Source of the DNA: Gaetbulibacter saemankumensis DSM 17032
GTDB lineage: Bacteria; Bacteroidota; Bacteroidia; Flavobacteriales; Flavobacteriaceae
Assembly: GCF_000425645.1 (NCBI RefSeq)
Contig: NZ_AUDV01000008.1
Coordinates: 62,001-126,000 of the forward strand
Length of the DNA stretch: 64,000 nucleotides
Direction: 5' to 3'
This document shows positions 43,561 to 53,607 of the stretch, one piece after another (within the stretch, counting starts at the first letter, position 1; every line of letters begins with the position of its first letter). Below the pieces are notes generated by a model. It was not told the DNA's origin. It saw nothing but the letters and a program-made list of their open reading frames with translations, and ran no database searches. Made by a program: the position numbers and the translations under genes.

Positions 43561-44769
43561 ATGCAAAAAACCACGCACCTAAAGTTTGAATTTGTAGCCT
43601 TAATGGCATCCCTAATGTCAATCGTCGCCCTTACCATTGATGCGCTATTACCAGCACTTCCTGAAATTGGTACATCTTTAGGTGTTACAAATCCTAATGA
43701 CAACCAATTACTTATTACTATGATATTTTTAGGAATTGGTTTTGGGCAATTAATTTTAGGACCACTATCCGATTGCTTCGGAAGAAAACCTATAGTATAT
43801 GTCGGTTTTATAATATTTATAATGGCTAGCGCCTTATGCCTGATAACTAAGAGTTTTGAAATTATGATTGTTGGGCGTGTATTACAAGGCATAGGTTTAG
43901 CTGCTCCAAGAACCATAACTATTTCTATGATTCGCGATTCTTATGAAGGCGACTACATGGCCAAAATAGTATCGATAGTAGTTATGTTTTTTATATTGGT
44001 TCCTGTTATAGCCCCAACCTTAGGAACTTTTTTAATACACTTGTTTAATTGGAAAGCCATATTTTATTTTAACCTTATTTTTGGATTGATTATTATATTC
44101 TGGTTTTGGAAGCGACAACCAGAAACGCTAGAATCTGAAAATCGCATTCCATTTACTTCACATTTATACTTAGATGGATTTAAAGAATTTATAAAATACC
44201 CTGAAGCTGTTGCTTTTACTTTGGTGTCTGGTTTTATTACAGGATCCTTTATGGTATATTTAAGTACGTCTCAACAGATTTTTGAACAGCAATATAACAT
44301 GGCCGAAATGTTCCCATACATCTTTGCCAGCTTATCCATATCTATAGGCTTAGCTACTTTTTTGAACAGTACACTAGTTGTTCGATTTGGGATGTGGCGG
44401 ATTGCCTTTATTTCTTCTATTGCTTACTCATTAATCTCGGTTCTATATGTACTATTATTTTTCTCTGGAAACAATCCGAGCATTTATGTTCTTATAACAT
44501 TTTTTGCACTACAGTTCTTCGCAGTTGGCTTTTTATTTGGAAATTTAAGAGCTTTAGCCATGCAGTCTGTTGGTCATATTGCTGGAATTGGAGCCGCCTT
44601 AAATGGCTTTATTTCAACCGTCATGGCCGTACCCATTGCAAATTACATCGGTGGCTTTGTAAAAACATCAGTGCTCCCCCTTTTTATAGGGTTTTCAATA
44701 TTTGGCATCTTATCGGTTATTGTTTTTTACATGCTAAAAAGTAAAACATCTAGTCCTGCAACAGTTTAA
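43561..44769 (+). CDS. Multidrug effflux MFS transporter (Bcr/CflA type)
   Basis: This 402-residue membrane protein has twelve hydrophobic segments. The first helix ends with TIDALLPALPEIG and the loop 2-3 motif is GPLSDCFGRKPIVYVG, as in Bcr/CflA drug exporters of the major facilitator superfamily. The motif GRVLQGIGLAAPRTITISMIRD, which marks the drug:H+ antiporter branch, is also present. It exports drugs or other small molecules with proton exchange. The start codon is fixed by an in-frame stop just before it. It converges on DinB with a 7 bp gap. Confidence 0.92.
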   Translation: MQKTTHLKFEFVALMASLMSIVALTIDALLPALPEIGTSLGVTNPNDNQLLITMIFLGIGFGQLILGPLSDCFGRKPIVYVGFIIFIMASALCLITKSFEIMIVGRVLQGIGLAAPRTITISMIRDSYEGDYMAKIVSIVVMFFILVPVIAPTLGTFLIHLFNWKAIFYFNLIFGLIIIFWFWKRQPETLESENRIPFTSHLYLDGFKEFIKYPEAVAFTLVSGFITGSFMVYLSTSQQIFEQQYNMAEMFPYIFASLSISIGLATFLNSTLVVRFGMWRIAFISSIAYSLISVLYVLLFFSGNNPSIYVLITFFALQFFAVGFLFGNLRALAMQSVGHIAGIGAALNGFISTVMAVPIANYIGGFVKTSVLPLFIGFSIFGILSVIVFYMLKSKTSSPATV

Positions 44770-44776
44770 AATAGCA

Positions 44777-45295
44777 TTAGAGGTAGCGCTGCTTAATAAT
44801 TTCCATATGCCATTTATAATGTCCTAAAACAATGAACGCCGCCGCTCTGGCAGACATTGAACTATTATTAGCATTGCCAATAAACTTTAAATCCTCCTGA
44901 GTTAAACTTCCCAATAATGATATAAAACTTTGACGAACTACAGTAAATTCATCCAACAGTGTTTCTAAGGCTTTCTCATTAGCTCTAGAAGGGTCGATAT
45001 AATCGTTTTGCTCAAAACCAGCCAAAGCCGTTGTATCACGACGAGCAATTCTAAAACAGCGGTATTGAAAAACTCGTTCGGTATCTATTAAATGCTGAAA
45101 CACCTCTTTAACACTCCATTTGGCATTTGCATAAGCATAATTAAGCTTAACGGCAGGAAGACTTTTAAAAAACCTATTAACCTCTGCTGTATCGTCCTTA
45201 AAAGCATCCTTTAAATCTTTATTCTTTGAAATCAAATTAATATAATTTTGATAGAATTCGCTGTACTCTTCCGGTTTTAAATCTGTAATTTTCAT
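44777..45295 (-). CDS. DinB family protein
   Basis: This 172-residue protein has the four-helix DinB/YfiT-like fold: VKEVFQHLIDTERVFQYR with one His, and a C-terminal VLGHYKWHMEIIKQRYL with two His that would complete a metal site. DinB/YfiT proteins include metal-dependent hydrolases and thiol transferases. The three His residues are present, so it could bind metal. It lies 11 bp downstream of the ABC exporter gene. Confidence 0.85.
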   Translation of the reverse strand: MKITDLKPEEYSEFYQNYINLISKNKDLKDAFKDDTAEVNRFFKSLPAVKLNYAYANAKWSVKEVFQHLIDTERVFQYRCFRIARRDTTALAGFEQNDYIDPSRANEKALETLLDEFTVVRQSFISLLGSLTQEDLKFIGNANNSSMSARAAAFIVLGHYKWHMEIIKQRYL

Positions 45296-45306
45296 AAAGT
45301 GGTCTT

Positions 45307-47079
45307 TTAAATTTTAGCCTGATAAGTATATAAATTATAATACCGCCCTTTTAAACCAATAAGTTCATCGTGTGTACCACGCTCAACGATATGTCCATCT
45401 TCAACTACCAAAATTTGATCGGCCTTTTTAATAGTACTTAATCTATGCGCAATCACAATGGTGGTTCGGTTTTTTATTAGCTCAGATAAACTCTTCTGAA
45501 TTAAAGCTTCACTCTCCGTATCTAAACTGGAAGTTGCTTCATCTAAGATAATCATTTTTGGATTAGCAAGTATAGCTCTGGCTATAGCTAAACGTTGTCG
45601 CTGTCCACCAGATAATTTAACACCGCGTTCTCCAATCACGGTTTCTAAACCATCTTCAAATCGGTCCGTGAATTCATTTACATAAGCCGCTTTTACCGCT
45701 TTTTGTAACTCGTCTTCAGTCGCATTTGGTCTTGGAAACAGAATATTTTCTCTTATAGTACCCTCAAACAGAAATTCATCCTGCAGCACGACGCCCAAAT
45801 ACTTCCGATATGAATTTAACTTTACTTTAGACAAATCGTGATTATCGATACTTACCACGCCTGACTTGGGGGTTAAAAATGTAGCAGACAACCCAGCTAT
45901 AGTCGATTTTCCGGAACCAGAACTTCCTACCAAAGCGGTGACTGAACCAGCAGGTGCCTTAAAACTAATATTATGCAAAACTTGCTTACCTTCTTCATAA
46001 GCAAAATTGACATCCTTAAAAGTAAGATCTCCCCTAATATCTGCCAATTCCAATATCCGCTCTTGATTGTCTTCTTCTGCAGTCATATTCATTAACTCCT
46101 CAGTTCGATCAAGACCAGCCAAGGCTTCCGTTAGCTGACTTCCTATATTACTCATTTGCACTATAGGAGCTATCATAAATCCGAGTATTAAGGTGAAAAA
46201 CAGAAAATCTCCCGTGGTCATTTCATTTTGCATCATGTAATAGCCTCCAATCCCCATGATACCTGTTGTAGCAACACCTATTAAAAAAGTGGAAGAACTA
46301 GTCATTAAAGCAGTAGCTGTGAGACTCTTTTTTACATTCTCGTAAAGCTTATAAACACCTTGTTCAAATACATGGTTTTCCTGAGCCTCTGCATTAAAAG
46401 CTTTTATCACTCTTACCCCTGCCAAAGTTTCTGTTAATCGCCCTTTTACCTCGGCATTAATTTTACCACGTTTTCTAAAAATAGGCCGAATATATTTAAA
46501 AGCTTTTAACGCTATATATCCAAAAACAGACAATGGAACGAACACAAAAAGTGTCATCCAAGGATTTAAATTTATTAGAATAATTAAAGATAATATAGCT
46601 GTAAAAGTGCCTCCTACTAACTGCACCAACCCTGTACCAATCAAGTTTCTAACACCTTCAACATCTGTCATAATTCTCGACACCAAAGCTCCTGATTTTG
46701 TATTATCAAAAAAGCTAATAGGTAGCGATAATACTTTCTTTTGAACCTGTGCACGTAATTCACTAATTAAATACTGGGCTTGTACGCTTAATATTCTAGT
46801 TAATAAAAAAGAAGTTACTGCCTGTGCTAAAATTGCTGTCAATACAATAGCTATTAAACCATATAATTGCCTGTAATTTTTGTCGGGAACGACCTCATCA
46901 AGTAAAACTTTACTTTGCCAAGGTAAAATTAGTCCGGCAACACTACGAATTACAATTAAAAATAAACCTATAAAAACTAATTTTCTCCTAGGCCAAATTA
47001 TATCGATAAAGGCTTGTTTCATAGTTACTTTTGAGGCCTTTTTATCTTTTTTATCGTTCGTTGTTTGCAGATGTTTCAT
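45307..47079 (-). CDS. ABC transporter (permease + ATPase), exporter type
   Basis: This 590-residue half-transporter joins a six-helix transmembrane domain (about 30-330) to a nucleotide-binding domain. It has Walker A GSSGSGKST, signature LSGGQRQR, Walker B MIILDEATSSLD and the H-loop IVIAHRLS. Such homodimeric exporters move lipids, drugs or peptides out of the cytoplasm. The substrate is unknown. DinB is encoded just downstream. The start ATG gives a Lys-rich leader of about 28 residues before the first membrane segment. Confidence 0.92.
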   Translation of the reverse strand: MKHLQTTNDKKDKKASKVTMKQAFIDIIWPRRKLVFIGLFLIVIRSVAGLILPWQSKVLLDEVVPDKNYRQLYGLIAIVLTAILAQAVTSFLLTRILSVQAQYLISELRAQVQKKVLSLPISFFDNTKSGALVSRIMTDVEGVRNLIGTGLVQLVGGTFTAILSLIILINLNPWMTLFVFVPLSVFGYIALKAFKYIRPIFRKRGKINAEVKGRLTETLAGVRVIKAFNAEAQENHVFEQGVYKLYENVKKSLTATALMTSSSTFLIGVATTGIMGIGGYYMMQNEMTTGDFLFFTLILGFMIAPIVQMSNIGSQLTEALAGLDRTEELMNMTAEEDNQERILELADIRGDLTFKDVNFAYEEGKQVLHNISFKAPAGSVTALVGSSGSGKSTIAGLSATFLTPKSGVVSIDNHDLSKVKLNSYRKYLGVVLQDEFLFEGTIRENILFPRPNATEDELQKAVKAAYVNEFTDRFEDGLETVIGERGVKLSGGQRQRLAIARAILANPKMIILDEATSSLDTESEALIQKSLSELIKNRTTIVIAHRLSTIKKADQILVVEDGHIVERGTHDELIGLKGRYYNLYTYQAKI

Positions 47080-47140
47080 TTATATACTTCTAAGTTATTA
47101 CGTAAAAATAGTTATTAATCCTGTTTACAGTAAGGGCTAT

Positions 47141-47179
47141 ACAAAATAAAAACCACATTTAATGTGGTTTTTATTTTGT
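47141..47179 (-). terminator. Terminator of the alcohol dehydrogenase gene
   Basis: A 19 bp inverted repeat spans this stretch, with arms ending in A- and T-runs. It lies right after the dehydrogenase stop on the minus strand and before the ABC exporter start, so it separates the two. Confidence 0.8.
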
Positions 47180-47195
47180 AATATTTATAACTGTT

Positions 47196-48203
47196 TTAGG
47201 CTTTCAGTACTATCCTAAATCGCGCCTTACCAGACTCTAAATGTGCGATAGCTTCATTAACATCTTCCATGGCAAATTCTTCTACTGTTGGATAAATATC
47301 ATGACGCACGCAGAACTCTAACATTTTACGCGTAAGGGCTATACTTCCTAAAGGACTTCCTCCAATAGATTTTTCACCCGTTAATAAACTAAATGCGGGT
47401 ATAGCCATAGGTTCAAGTACAGCTCCAACATTATGTAATTTTCCCTGTGGTGCTAGAACACCAAGATAGGCATTCCAATCTAAAGTAACATTAGTCGTAT
47501 TTAATATAAAATTTAAGGATCCTGCAATGCTCTCTAAATCCTCAGAATTGGTAGAATTTATAACCCTATGAGCTCCCATTTTTAAAATAGCCTCTTCCTT
47601 ATTCGGGTTAGAACTAAATGCAATGACTTCACATCCCCAAGCTTTTAAAAACTTAATGGCCATATGGCCTAAACCTCCAACTCCAATAACTCCAACCTTA
47701 TCTGTTGGTTGCACCCCCGATATAACAATTGGATTAAAAACCGTAATCCCTCCACAAAACAGGGGACCCGCTTTTGCGATATCCAAACCTTTTGGAAGTG
47801 GCGTTACCCAAGACCAATGTCCTCTTACTATATCGGCAAAACCACCATGACGACCAACAATAGTAGCCTCACTGCCTCCACATAAATGCTGTTTACCATC
47901 TAAACATTGATTACAGTGCATACAGGATGCAGAATACCAACCCAAACCAACCATATCACCTTTTTTCAATCCATTCACTTCATTACCAACTTCCAGAACT
48001 TCGCCTACAATTTCATGGCCTGGTACTAATGGAAATTGACTCATGCCCCACTCATTTTTTATCATACTTAAATCGGAGTGACAAATACCGCAGTAGTGTA
48101 CCTTAATATCAACTTCTTCCCTACCAAGATCTGTTAATTCATATTTAAATTTTTCCAGTTTACCACCAGCTTCTTTTACAGCATATGCTTTAATCGTTTT
48201 CAT
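47196..48203 (-). CDS. Zinc-dependent NAD(P)-dependent alcohol dehydrogenase
   Basis: This 335-residue medium-chain dehydrogenase has catalytic-zinc residues in CGICHSDLS and GHEIVGEV (Cys, His, Glu). Its structural zinc cysteines are in SASCMHCNQCLDGKQHLC. The Rossmann motif is VGVIGVGGLGHMAIKFL. It resembles the YahK/cinnamyl alcohol dehydrogenase group, which reduces aldehydes with NADPH. The start at 48203 gives the normal N-terminus. An in-frame ATG 15 codons further upstream is not needed. A perfect terminator closes the gene. Confidence 0.92.
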   Translation of the reverse strand: MKTIKAYAVKEAGGKLEKFKYELTDLGREEVDIKVHYCGICHSDLSMIKNEWGMSQFPLVPGHEIVGEVLEVGNEVNGLKKGDMVGLGWYSASCMHCNQCLDGKQHLCGGSEATIVGRHGGFADIVRGHWSWVTPLPKGLDIAKAGPLFCGGITVFNPIVISGVQPTDKVGVIGVGGLGHMAIKFLKAWGCEVIAFSSNPNKEEAILKMGAHRVINSTNSEDLESIAGSLNFILNTTNVTLDWNAYLGVLAPQGKLHNVGAVLEPMAIPAFSLLTGEKSIGGSPLGSIALTRKMLEFCVRHDIYPTVEEFAMEDVNEAIAHLESGKARFRIVLKA

Positions 48204-48343
48204 AATCAAGATTTTTTTTTGAAGAACCTTGAAGATACGTAAAAACAAGAAGTATTATACATATTCTCGTATATAATTACAATATAAATACCATCATAAT
48301 TTATTACATTTACTTTCCGATAAAAACAACCTTCTAAAGGATT

Positions 48344-48958
48344 ATGAAAATAATTGGTATTGGCAAAAACTACGTGAATGATCAGTCTGAAGTTAAAGCA
48401 TTAAAAACTGGATCACAGACCGTATTTTTAAAAGCAGAATCTACATTAGTTACGGGAAATAAAGATATTGAATTCCCAAAAATTACAAATCAATTATTAT
48501 ATGAGGTTGAACTTGTAGCTAAAATTGGAAAACAAGGTAAAGATATCAGGGAGAAAGACGCAGCTTCGTATATCTCAGAAATTGGAATAGGGATTGATTA
48601 TACTGCGAAAGATGTTCTAAATGCCAGCAGAGACAGTAAAGGTCCCTGGGCACTAGCAAAAGGATTTGATGGTGCATCGCCTGTATCAGATTTTAAACAA
48701 ATTTCAGATTTCCCAGATTTAAATAATATTAATTTTGATTTAATAATAAATGGTGAACAAAGGCAAATTGGAAATACCCAATTCATGATTTATAATTTTG
48801 CCGAAATCATAAGTTATGTATCGAGTTTTATGACTTTAGAACCAGGTGATTTAATATTTACGGGCACTCCAGCGAGTGGTGCTGGTGAAAATGTAAAAGG
48901 AGACCACCTTCAAGCATCCATTGAAGGTGAATTACTCTTAGATTTTAAACTAGTTTAA
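48344..48958 (+). CDS. Fumarylacetoacetate hydrolase family protein
   Basis: This 204-residue hydrolase/decarboxylase has the FAH-type barrel. Motifs are MKIIGIGKNYV at the start, the EVELVAKIG metal-binding segment, ALAKGFDGASP, and FTGTPASGAG near the end. Bacterial members act on acylpyruvates or oxaloacetate or in aromatic breakdown. The substrate is not determined. It precedes the DUF294 gene by 18 bp, so the two are probably transcribed together. Confidence 0.9.
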   Translation: MKIIGIGKNYVNDQSEVKALKTGSQTVFLKAESTLVTGNKDIEFPKITNQLLYEVELVAKIGKQGKDIREKDAASYISEIGIGIDYTAKDVLNASRDSKGPWALAKGFDGASPVSDFKQISDFPDLNNINFDLIINGEQRQIGNTQFMIYNFAEIISYVSSFMTLEPGDLIFTGTPASGAGENVKGDHLQASIEGELLLDFKLV

Positions 48959-48976
48959 ACATATTATTGATACTAA

Positions 48977-50896
48977 ATGAAAAATTCCATCGCCGATAGA
49001 GTTAACGACTTTTTAACTAAATATCCTCCGTTTAATCTTCTAAATAACGATAGTTTATTAAAAATTTCCACCCAGGTATCTATAATATATATGGAGAAGG
49101 GCGATACGCTTTTTAAAAGAGGTGATAATTTCCATGAACACTTTTACATTGTTAGAAATGGTGCGGTGAATCTGTTTCATGCTATTAATGATGACATAGA
49201 AGAAATTATCAATATCAGTGATGCAGGAGATATTTTTGGAGTAAGACCACTAATAGCCAAGGAACGTTATAAACTAACTGCAACCGCTAACGAAGAATCT
49301 ATTGTATATGCCATTCCTATTAATATATTTCGGTCTGTAACAGAAAACAATGCCAAGGTTTCTAAATTTTTAATAACAGCCTTTGCTACTAATTCTTACG
49401 ACCCATATACCGCCGAGGCCACCAATAAAATATTTGTCGATTATTTACCGACTAACACTCAAGATATAGCCAATTTTCAAACAGCTAAGTACACTAAAAA
49501 CCCGGTTACTTGTGACATAAATTCTTCCCTAAAAAAAGCTGCCTTACTAATGAGTAAACATAAAATAGGCTGCATTATTGTTGTGAATGAACAAAAGCAT
49601 CCTGTAGGTATCATCACCAATAGTGACATCAAGAATAAAATTGCAACTGGTAAATTCCCCATAGAAACCCAAGTAACCAACATCATGAGTTCTCCGGTTT
49701 TCACCGCTAAAAAAAATCTAACTGTAGCGGATGGACAACTTCAAATGATAAAACATAATATTGGTCATTTATGTATTACCAAAGATGGTACTGAAAATTC
49801 GCGCCTGTTAGGTGTTTTAACACATCATGATGTATTAGTTAGTTTAGGAAATAATCCTGCCGTAATTTTAAAAGAAATAAAGCGAGCAAAGCGCACAAAA
49901 AAACTACGCGCAGCAAGGCTTAAGGCAAATAACTTAATAAAAAGTTATCTAGAGCAGAATATACCACTCTCACATATTGTAAAATTAATTTCTCAGATTA
50001 ATGATGCCGTTACTATTCGAGCCATCGAGATTGCCCTAAAAAAAATGGATGGCAAGCCTCCTGTCCCATTTGCTTGGATTGCACTTGGAAGCCAAGGCAG
50101 AAAGGAACAATTACTGTTTACCGACCAAGATAATGCTATCATATATCAGAATGTTGAACCAGAATTAGATAAAGAGACACAAGACTATTTTTTAAAACTA
50201 GGAAAATATGTTACTAAATCGCTAAATAAAATTGGATTTGAATACTGTGAGGCCGACATGATGGCAAATAACCCGGAATGGTGCAAATCCTTATCAGATT
50301 GGAAAAATCAATTTAATGATTGGATTTTAAATCCGGATGAAAAAGCTATTTTATTATCCTCCATATTTTTTGATTTCAACTTCATATATGGAGATAAATC
50401 ATTAACTGATGCTCTGACTGATTCAATCTACAACACTTTAGATGAGGGATTAATCTTTTTCAAATTTTTAGGTCGAGATGCATTAAAAAACCCATCACCT
50501 CTTGGTTTTTTTAAGCAATTTTTAGTTGAAAAAAATGGAGAACAAAAAGATTTATTCAATATAAAAAGCCGCGCACTTATGCCATTCATCGACGCCGCAA
50601 GGTTACTTATACTCCGTTACAAAGTGAAAGGCATCAACAATACTGCTGAACGATTTGAAAAACTTGCCGAAATAGAACCATCCAACAAAGAACTTTACGA
50701 ATCCTGTTCGTATGCCTTTAAAGCCCTTTCGAAATTTAAAACAAAACAAGGTATAGCGCATAACAACTCTGGAAAATACATAGAACTTCAAACGCTTACA
50801 AAAGAAGAACAGCTAAAATTACGTCGTTGCTTTAAACCATTAAATGATATTCAGGAAGCTCTAAAAATTAAATTCGATTTAAAAAACTTTGTATAA
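48977..50896 (+). CDS. cNMP-binding/CBS/DUF294 nucleotidyltransferase-like protein
   Basis: This 639-residue multidomain cytosolic protein has, in order, a cyclic-nucleotide-binding domain (about 20-145), two CBS domains (about 165-290), a DUF294 nucleotidyltransferase-like domain (about 320-450, GSQGRKEQLLFTDQDNAII with two acidic residues), and a DUF294 C-terminal helical part. In Proteobacteria this protein is encoded with a 3'-5' exonuclease near acs and actP genes, as here. It probably senses adenine nucleotides or cNMP and controls acetate metabolism, though the exact role is not known. The exonuclease gene follows directly. Confidence 0.9.
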   Translation: MKNSIADRVNDFLTKYPPFNLLNNDSLLKISTQVSIIYMEKGDTLFKRGDNFHEHFYIVRNGAVNLFHAINDDIEEIINISDAGDIFGVRPLIAKERYKLTATANEESIVYAIPINIFRSVTENNAKVSKFLITAFATNSYDPYTAEATNKIFVDYLPTNTQDIANFQTAKYTKNPVTCDINSSLKKAALLMSKHKIGCIIVVNEQKHPVGIITNSDIKNKIATGKFPIETQVTNIMSSPVFTAKKNLTVADGQLQMIKHNIGHLCITKDGTENSRLLGVLTHHDVLVSLGNNPAVILKEIKRAKRTKKLRAARLKANNLIKSYLEQNIPLSHIVKLISQINDAVTIRAIEIALKKMDGKPPVPFAWIALGSQGRKEQLLFTDQDNAIIYQNVEPELDKETQDYFLKLGKYVTKSLNKIGFEYCEADMMANNPEWCKSLSDWKNQFNDWILNPDEKAILLSSIFFDFNFIYGDKSLTDALTDSIYNTLDEGLIFFKFLGRDALKNPSPLGFFKQFLVEKNGEQKDLFNIKSRALMPFIDAARLLILRYKVKGINNTAERFEKLAEIEPSNKELYESCSYAFKALSKFKTKQGIAHNNSGKYIELQTLTKEEQLKLRRCFKPLNDIQEALKIKFDLKNFV

Positions 50897-50897
50897 C

Positions 50898-51560
50898 ATG
50901 ACGCTTAATTGGTTTAAACGCAAAACACCTGATTATCCGGACTTTTTCATGGCATATTTAAACTGCTTTAAAAACAAGCCTATAACTGAAATTCAAGAAA
51001 CTAGGTTTGTGGCTTTCGATACAGAAACTACGGGTTTCAGAATAAAAGACGATCGCGTATTATCCATTGGTGCAGTATCCATAATAGGAAAAACCATTAA
51101 TGTAAATGATAGTTTAGAACTGTATTTACAACAGGACGTTTTCAGACCCGAAACCGTTGAAATACATGGCCTATTGAAAAATGATTCTATTGATAAAATT
51201 CAAGAATTTGAGGCTATAAAATTATTTTTAGATTACATTAAAGACTCGGTTCTTATAGCGCATCATGCCAATTTTGATAAAAACATGATTAATGAAATGC
51301 TCATACGCCATGGCTTAAAACCTCTTAAAAATAAATTTATCGATACGGGCGTTCTTTACAAAAAAGCGCTACATATAATATATCAAAATAACAGTAAGCC
51401 TTATACTTTAGATTTTTTATGCTCTGAACTCAATGTTCCTACAGTAGATAGGCACACCGCCACTGGCGATGCGCTTATTACTGCTTTAGTTTTTCTAAAA
51501 ATCTTATCTCGTTTAGATAAAAGAAAACATCTAAACTGGGGGTATCTACTCAATAAATAA
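50898..51560 (+). CDS. 3'-5' exonuclease of DnaQ/DEDDh type
   Basis: This 220-residue exonuclease has the DEDDh motifs: Asp41 and Glu43 in FDTETTGF, Asp in HHANFDKNM, and His with Asp in RHTATGDALIT. The ATG at 50898 lies 1 bp after the preceding stop. A TTG at 50889 would overlap it and is less likely. The protein lacks polymerase-binding parts, so it is not the epsilon subunit of the replicase by position. It is linked to the DUF294 gene, a pair seen in many bacteria. Confidence 0.88.
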   Translation: MTLNWFKRKTPDYPDFFMAYLNCFKNKPITEIQETRFVAFDTETTGFRIKDDRVLSIGAVSIIGKTINVNDSLELYLQQDVFRPETVEIHGLLKNDSIDKIQEFEAIKLFLDYIKDSVLIAHHANFDKNMINEMLIRHGLKPLKNKFIDTGVLYKKALHIIYQNNSKPYTLDFLCSELNVPTVDRHTATGDALITALVFLKILSRLDKRKHLNWGYLLNK

Positions 51561-51567
51561 CAAGCGA

Positions 51568-53475
51568 CTATAAGGCATTTTCAATAATATCCTGAACAAT
51601 TTCAGGGTTTAATAAAGTACTGGTATCTCCCAAATTGCTAATATCTTTACAAGCTATTTTTCTTAATATGCGACGCATTATTTTACCCGAACGCGTTTTA
51701 GGTAAACCTTTTGTAAATTGAATCTTATCTAATTTGGCGATAGGCCCAATATGCTCTGTTATAATTTGATTAATCTCCTTACGTAAATTATTCTGATCCC
51801 TGCTTTCACCAGTATCTTTTAATATGACATAACCATAAAGAGCATTACCTTTAATGTCATGAGGGAAGCCTACAATAGCAGACTCTGCAACCGCAGGATG
51901 CTCATTTATCGCATCTTCAATTGGAGCAGTTCCTAAGTTATGTCCTGATACAATAATAACATCGTCTACACGACCAGTTATACGGTAATATCCCACTTCA
52001 TCTCGTAATGCACCATCACCTGTAAAATATTTATTTTCAAAAGCTGAGAAATAGGTGTCCTTATATCGCTGATGATTTCCCCAAATGGTCCGTGCCATAC
52101 TAGGCCAAGGGAATTTTATACACAAACGTCCTTCTACTTGATTTCCGTTTAATTCTTTACCATTCTCGTCCATTAATGCTGGTTGTATACCAATAAATGG
52201 TAAGGTTGCATAGGTTGGTTTAGTTGGTGTTACAAAAGGAATCGGGCTTACCATAATACCTCCAGTTTCAGTTTGCCACCATGTATCTACAATCGGACTT
52301 TTTTTCTTTCCAATATTATCGTTATACCAATGCCATGCCTCTTCGTTTATTGGCTCACCTACAGAACCCAATACTTTCAACGAAGATAAATCGTGTTTTT
52401 CTATAAGATCTACTCCTTCTTTGGCCAGTGCACGTATTGCTGTTGGGGCTGTATAAAACTGATTTACTCTATGCTTTTCTATAATCTGCCAAAAGCGTCC
52501 ATAATCCGGGTAACTTGGCACCCCCTCAAACATGAGGGAAGTTGCTCCATTAGCTAAAGGTCCATAAACGATATAACTATGACCGGTAATCCAACCTATA
52601 TCGGCAGTACACCAATATACATCGTGTTCTCTATATTGAAATATATTTTTGAACGTATAAGCCGTATAAACCATATAACCCGCTGTAGTATGCACCATTC
52701 CTTTAGGCTTTCCTGTTGAACCTGAAGTATATAAAATAAATAATGGATCTTCCGCATACATTACCTCCGCTTTACAAGTATCTGAGGCCTCATCTAAAAG
52801 TGGTTGCAACCAAACATCTCGACCTACTTGCATATTAATTTCAGAATTGATACGTTTCACTACCAAAACAGATTCGACACCTGGACAGTCTTCTAAAGCA
52901 TCATCAACAATTCCTTTTAAATCTATAGTTTTTGCCCCTCTGTAAGAACCATCACTAGTGATAACTAATTTACAATCACTATCGTTTATTCTTGTAGATA
53001 AAGCTGATGAAGAAAATCCCGCAAAAACAACCGAATGAATCGCGCCTATGCGTGCACATGCCAGAAGTGAAACAGTCAATTCAGGAATCATAGGTAAATA
53101 AATACATACCCTATCTCCTTTTTTAACACCTTTTTCTTTTAAAACATTTGCTAATTTATTTACACGCGCATACAATTGTTTGTAAGTAATATGCTCTGCA
53201 GGTTCATCAGGGTTGTTTGGTTCAAATAAGATAGCTGTTTGGTCACCACGCGTTACCAAATGCCTGTCAATACAGTTTTCCGTAATATTTAATTGAGCGC
53301 CTTCAAACCATTTTACCTCTGGTTTGCTAAAATCCCAACTTAATACATTATCCCATTTTTTGCGCCACATAAAATGTTCTTCCGCTACCTCTTCCCAGAA
53401 ATTTTCAGGTTCCCTAATAGATTTCCTATAAACTTGATAGTATTCTTCTAAATGCTTAATGTGATAATTACTCAT
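51568..53475 (-). CDS. acs: Acetate--CoA ligase
   Basis: This 635-residue enzyme makes acetyl-CoA from acetate, ATP and CoA. Adenylation motifs are YTSGSTGKPKG and WWQTETGG. The C-terminal PKTRSGKIMRRILRK holds the conserved Lys that is the usual site of acetylation control. The gene is part of a minus-strand unit with a sodium:solute symporter and DUF4212 protein upstream, that is, an acetate uptake and activation unit. It converges on the exonuclease with a 7 bp gap. Confidence 0.96.
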   Translation of the reverse strand: MSNYHIKHLEEYYQVYRKSIREPENFWEEVAEEHFMWRKKWDNVLSWDFSKPEVKWFEGAQLNITENCIDRHLVTRGDQTAILFEPNNPDEPAEHITYKQLYARVNKLANVLKEKGVKKGDRVCIYLPMIPELTVSLLACARIGAIHSVVFAGFSSSALSTRINDSDCKLVITSDGSYRGAKTIDLKGIVDDALEDCPGVESVLVVKRINSEINMQVGRDVWLQPLLDEASDTCKAEVMYAEDPLFILYTSGSTGKPKGMVHTTAGYMVYTAYTFKNIFQYREHDVYWCTADIGWITGHSYIVYGPLANGATSLMFEGVPSYPDYGRFWQIIEKHRVNQFYTAPTAIRALAKEGVDLIEKHDLSSLKVLGSVGEPINEEAWHWYNDNIGKKKSPIVDTWWQTETGGIMVSPIPFVTPTKPTYATLPFIGIQPALMDENGKELNGNQVEGRLCIKFPWPSMARTIWGNHQRYKDTYFSAFENKYFTGDGALRDEVGYYRITGRVDDVIIVSGHNLGTAPIEDAINEHPAVAESAIVGFPHDIKGNALYGYVILKDTGESRDQNNLRKEINQIITEHIGPIAKLDKIQFTKGLPKTRSGKIMRRILRKIACKDISNLGDTSTLLNPEIVQDIIENAL

Positions 53476-53607
53476 TCTTAATGTTTAATTTTTGTAGTAT
53501 GTTTATTTGATTTAATATGTTTGCTAAAATATATAATATTGAGTGGTTTTAATGAATATATTATCTGTACAACTAGAAAATATAGACCAATACCTTAATT
53601 AATTATA

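Noticed and set aside
47141-47179. Near-perfect 39 bp palindrome as a mobile element end or recombination site
   Set aside because: It has A/T-run arms, sits right behind a stop codon and fits a terminator. Similar palindromes close other genes here.
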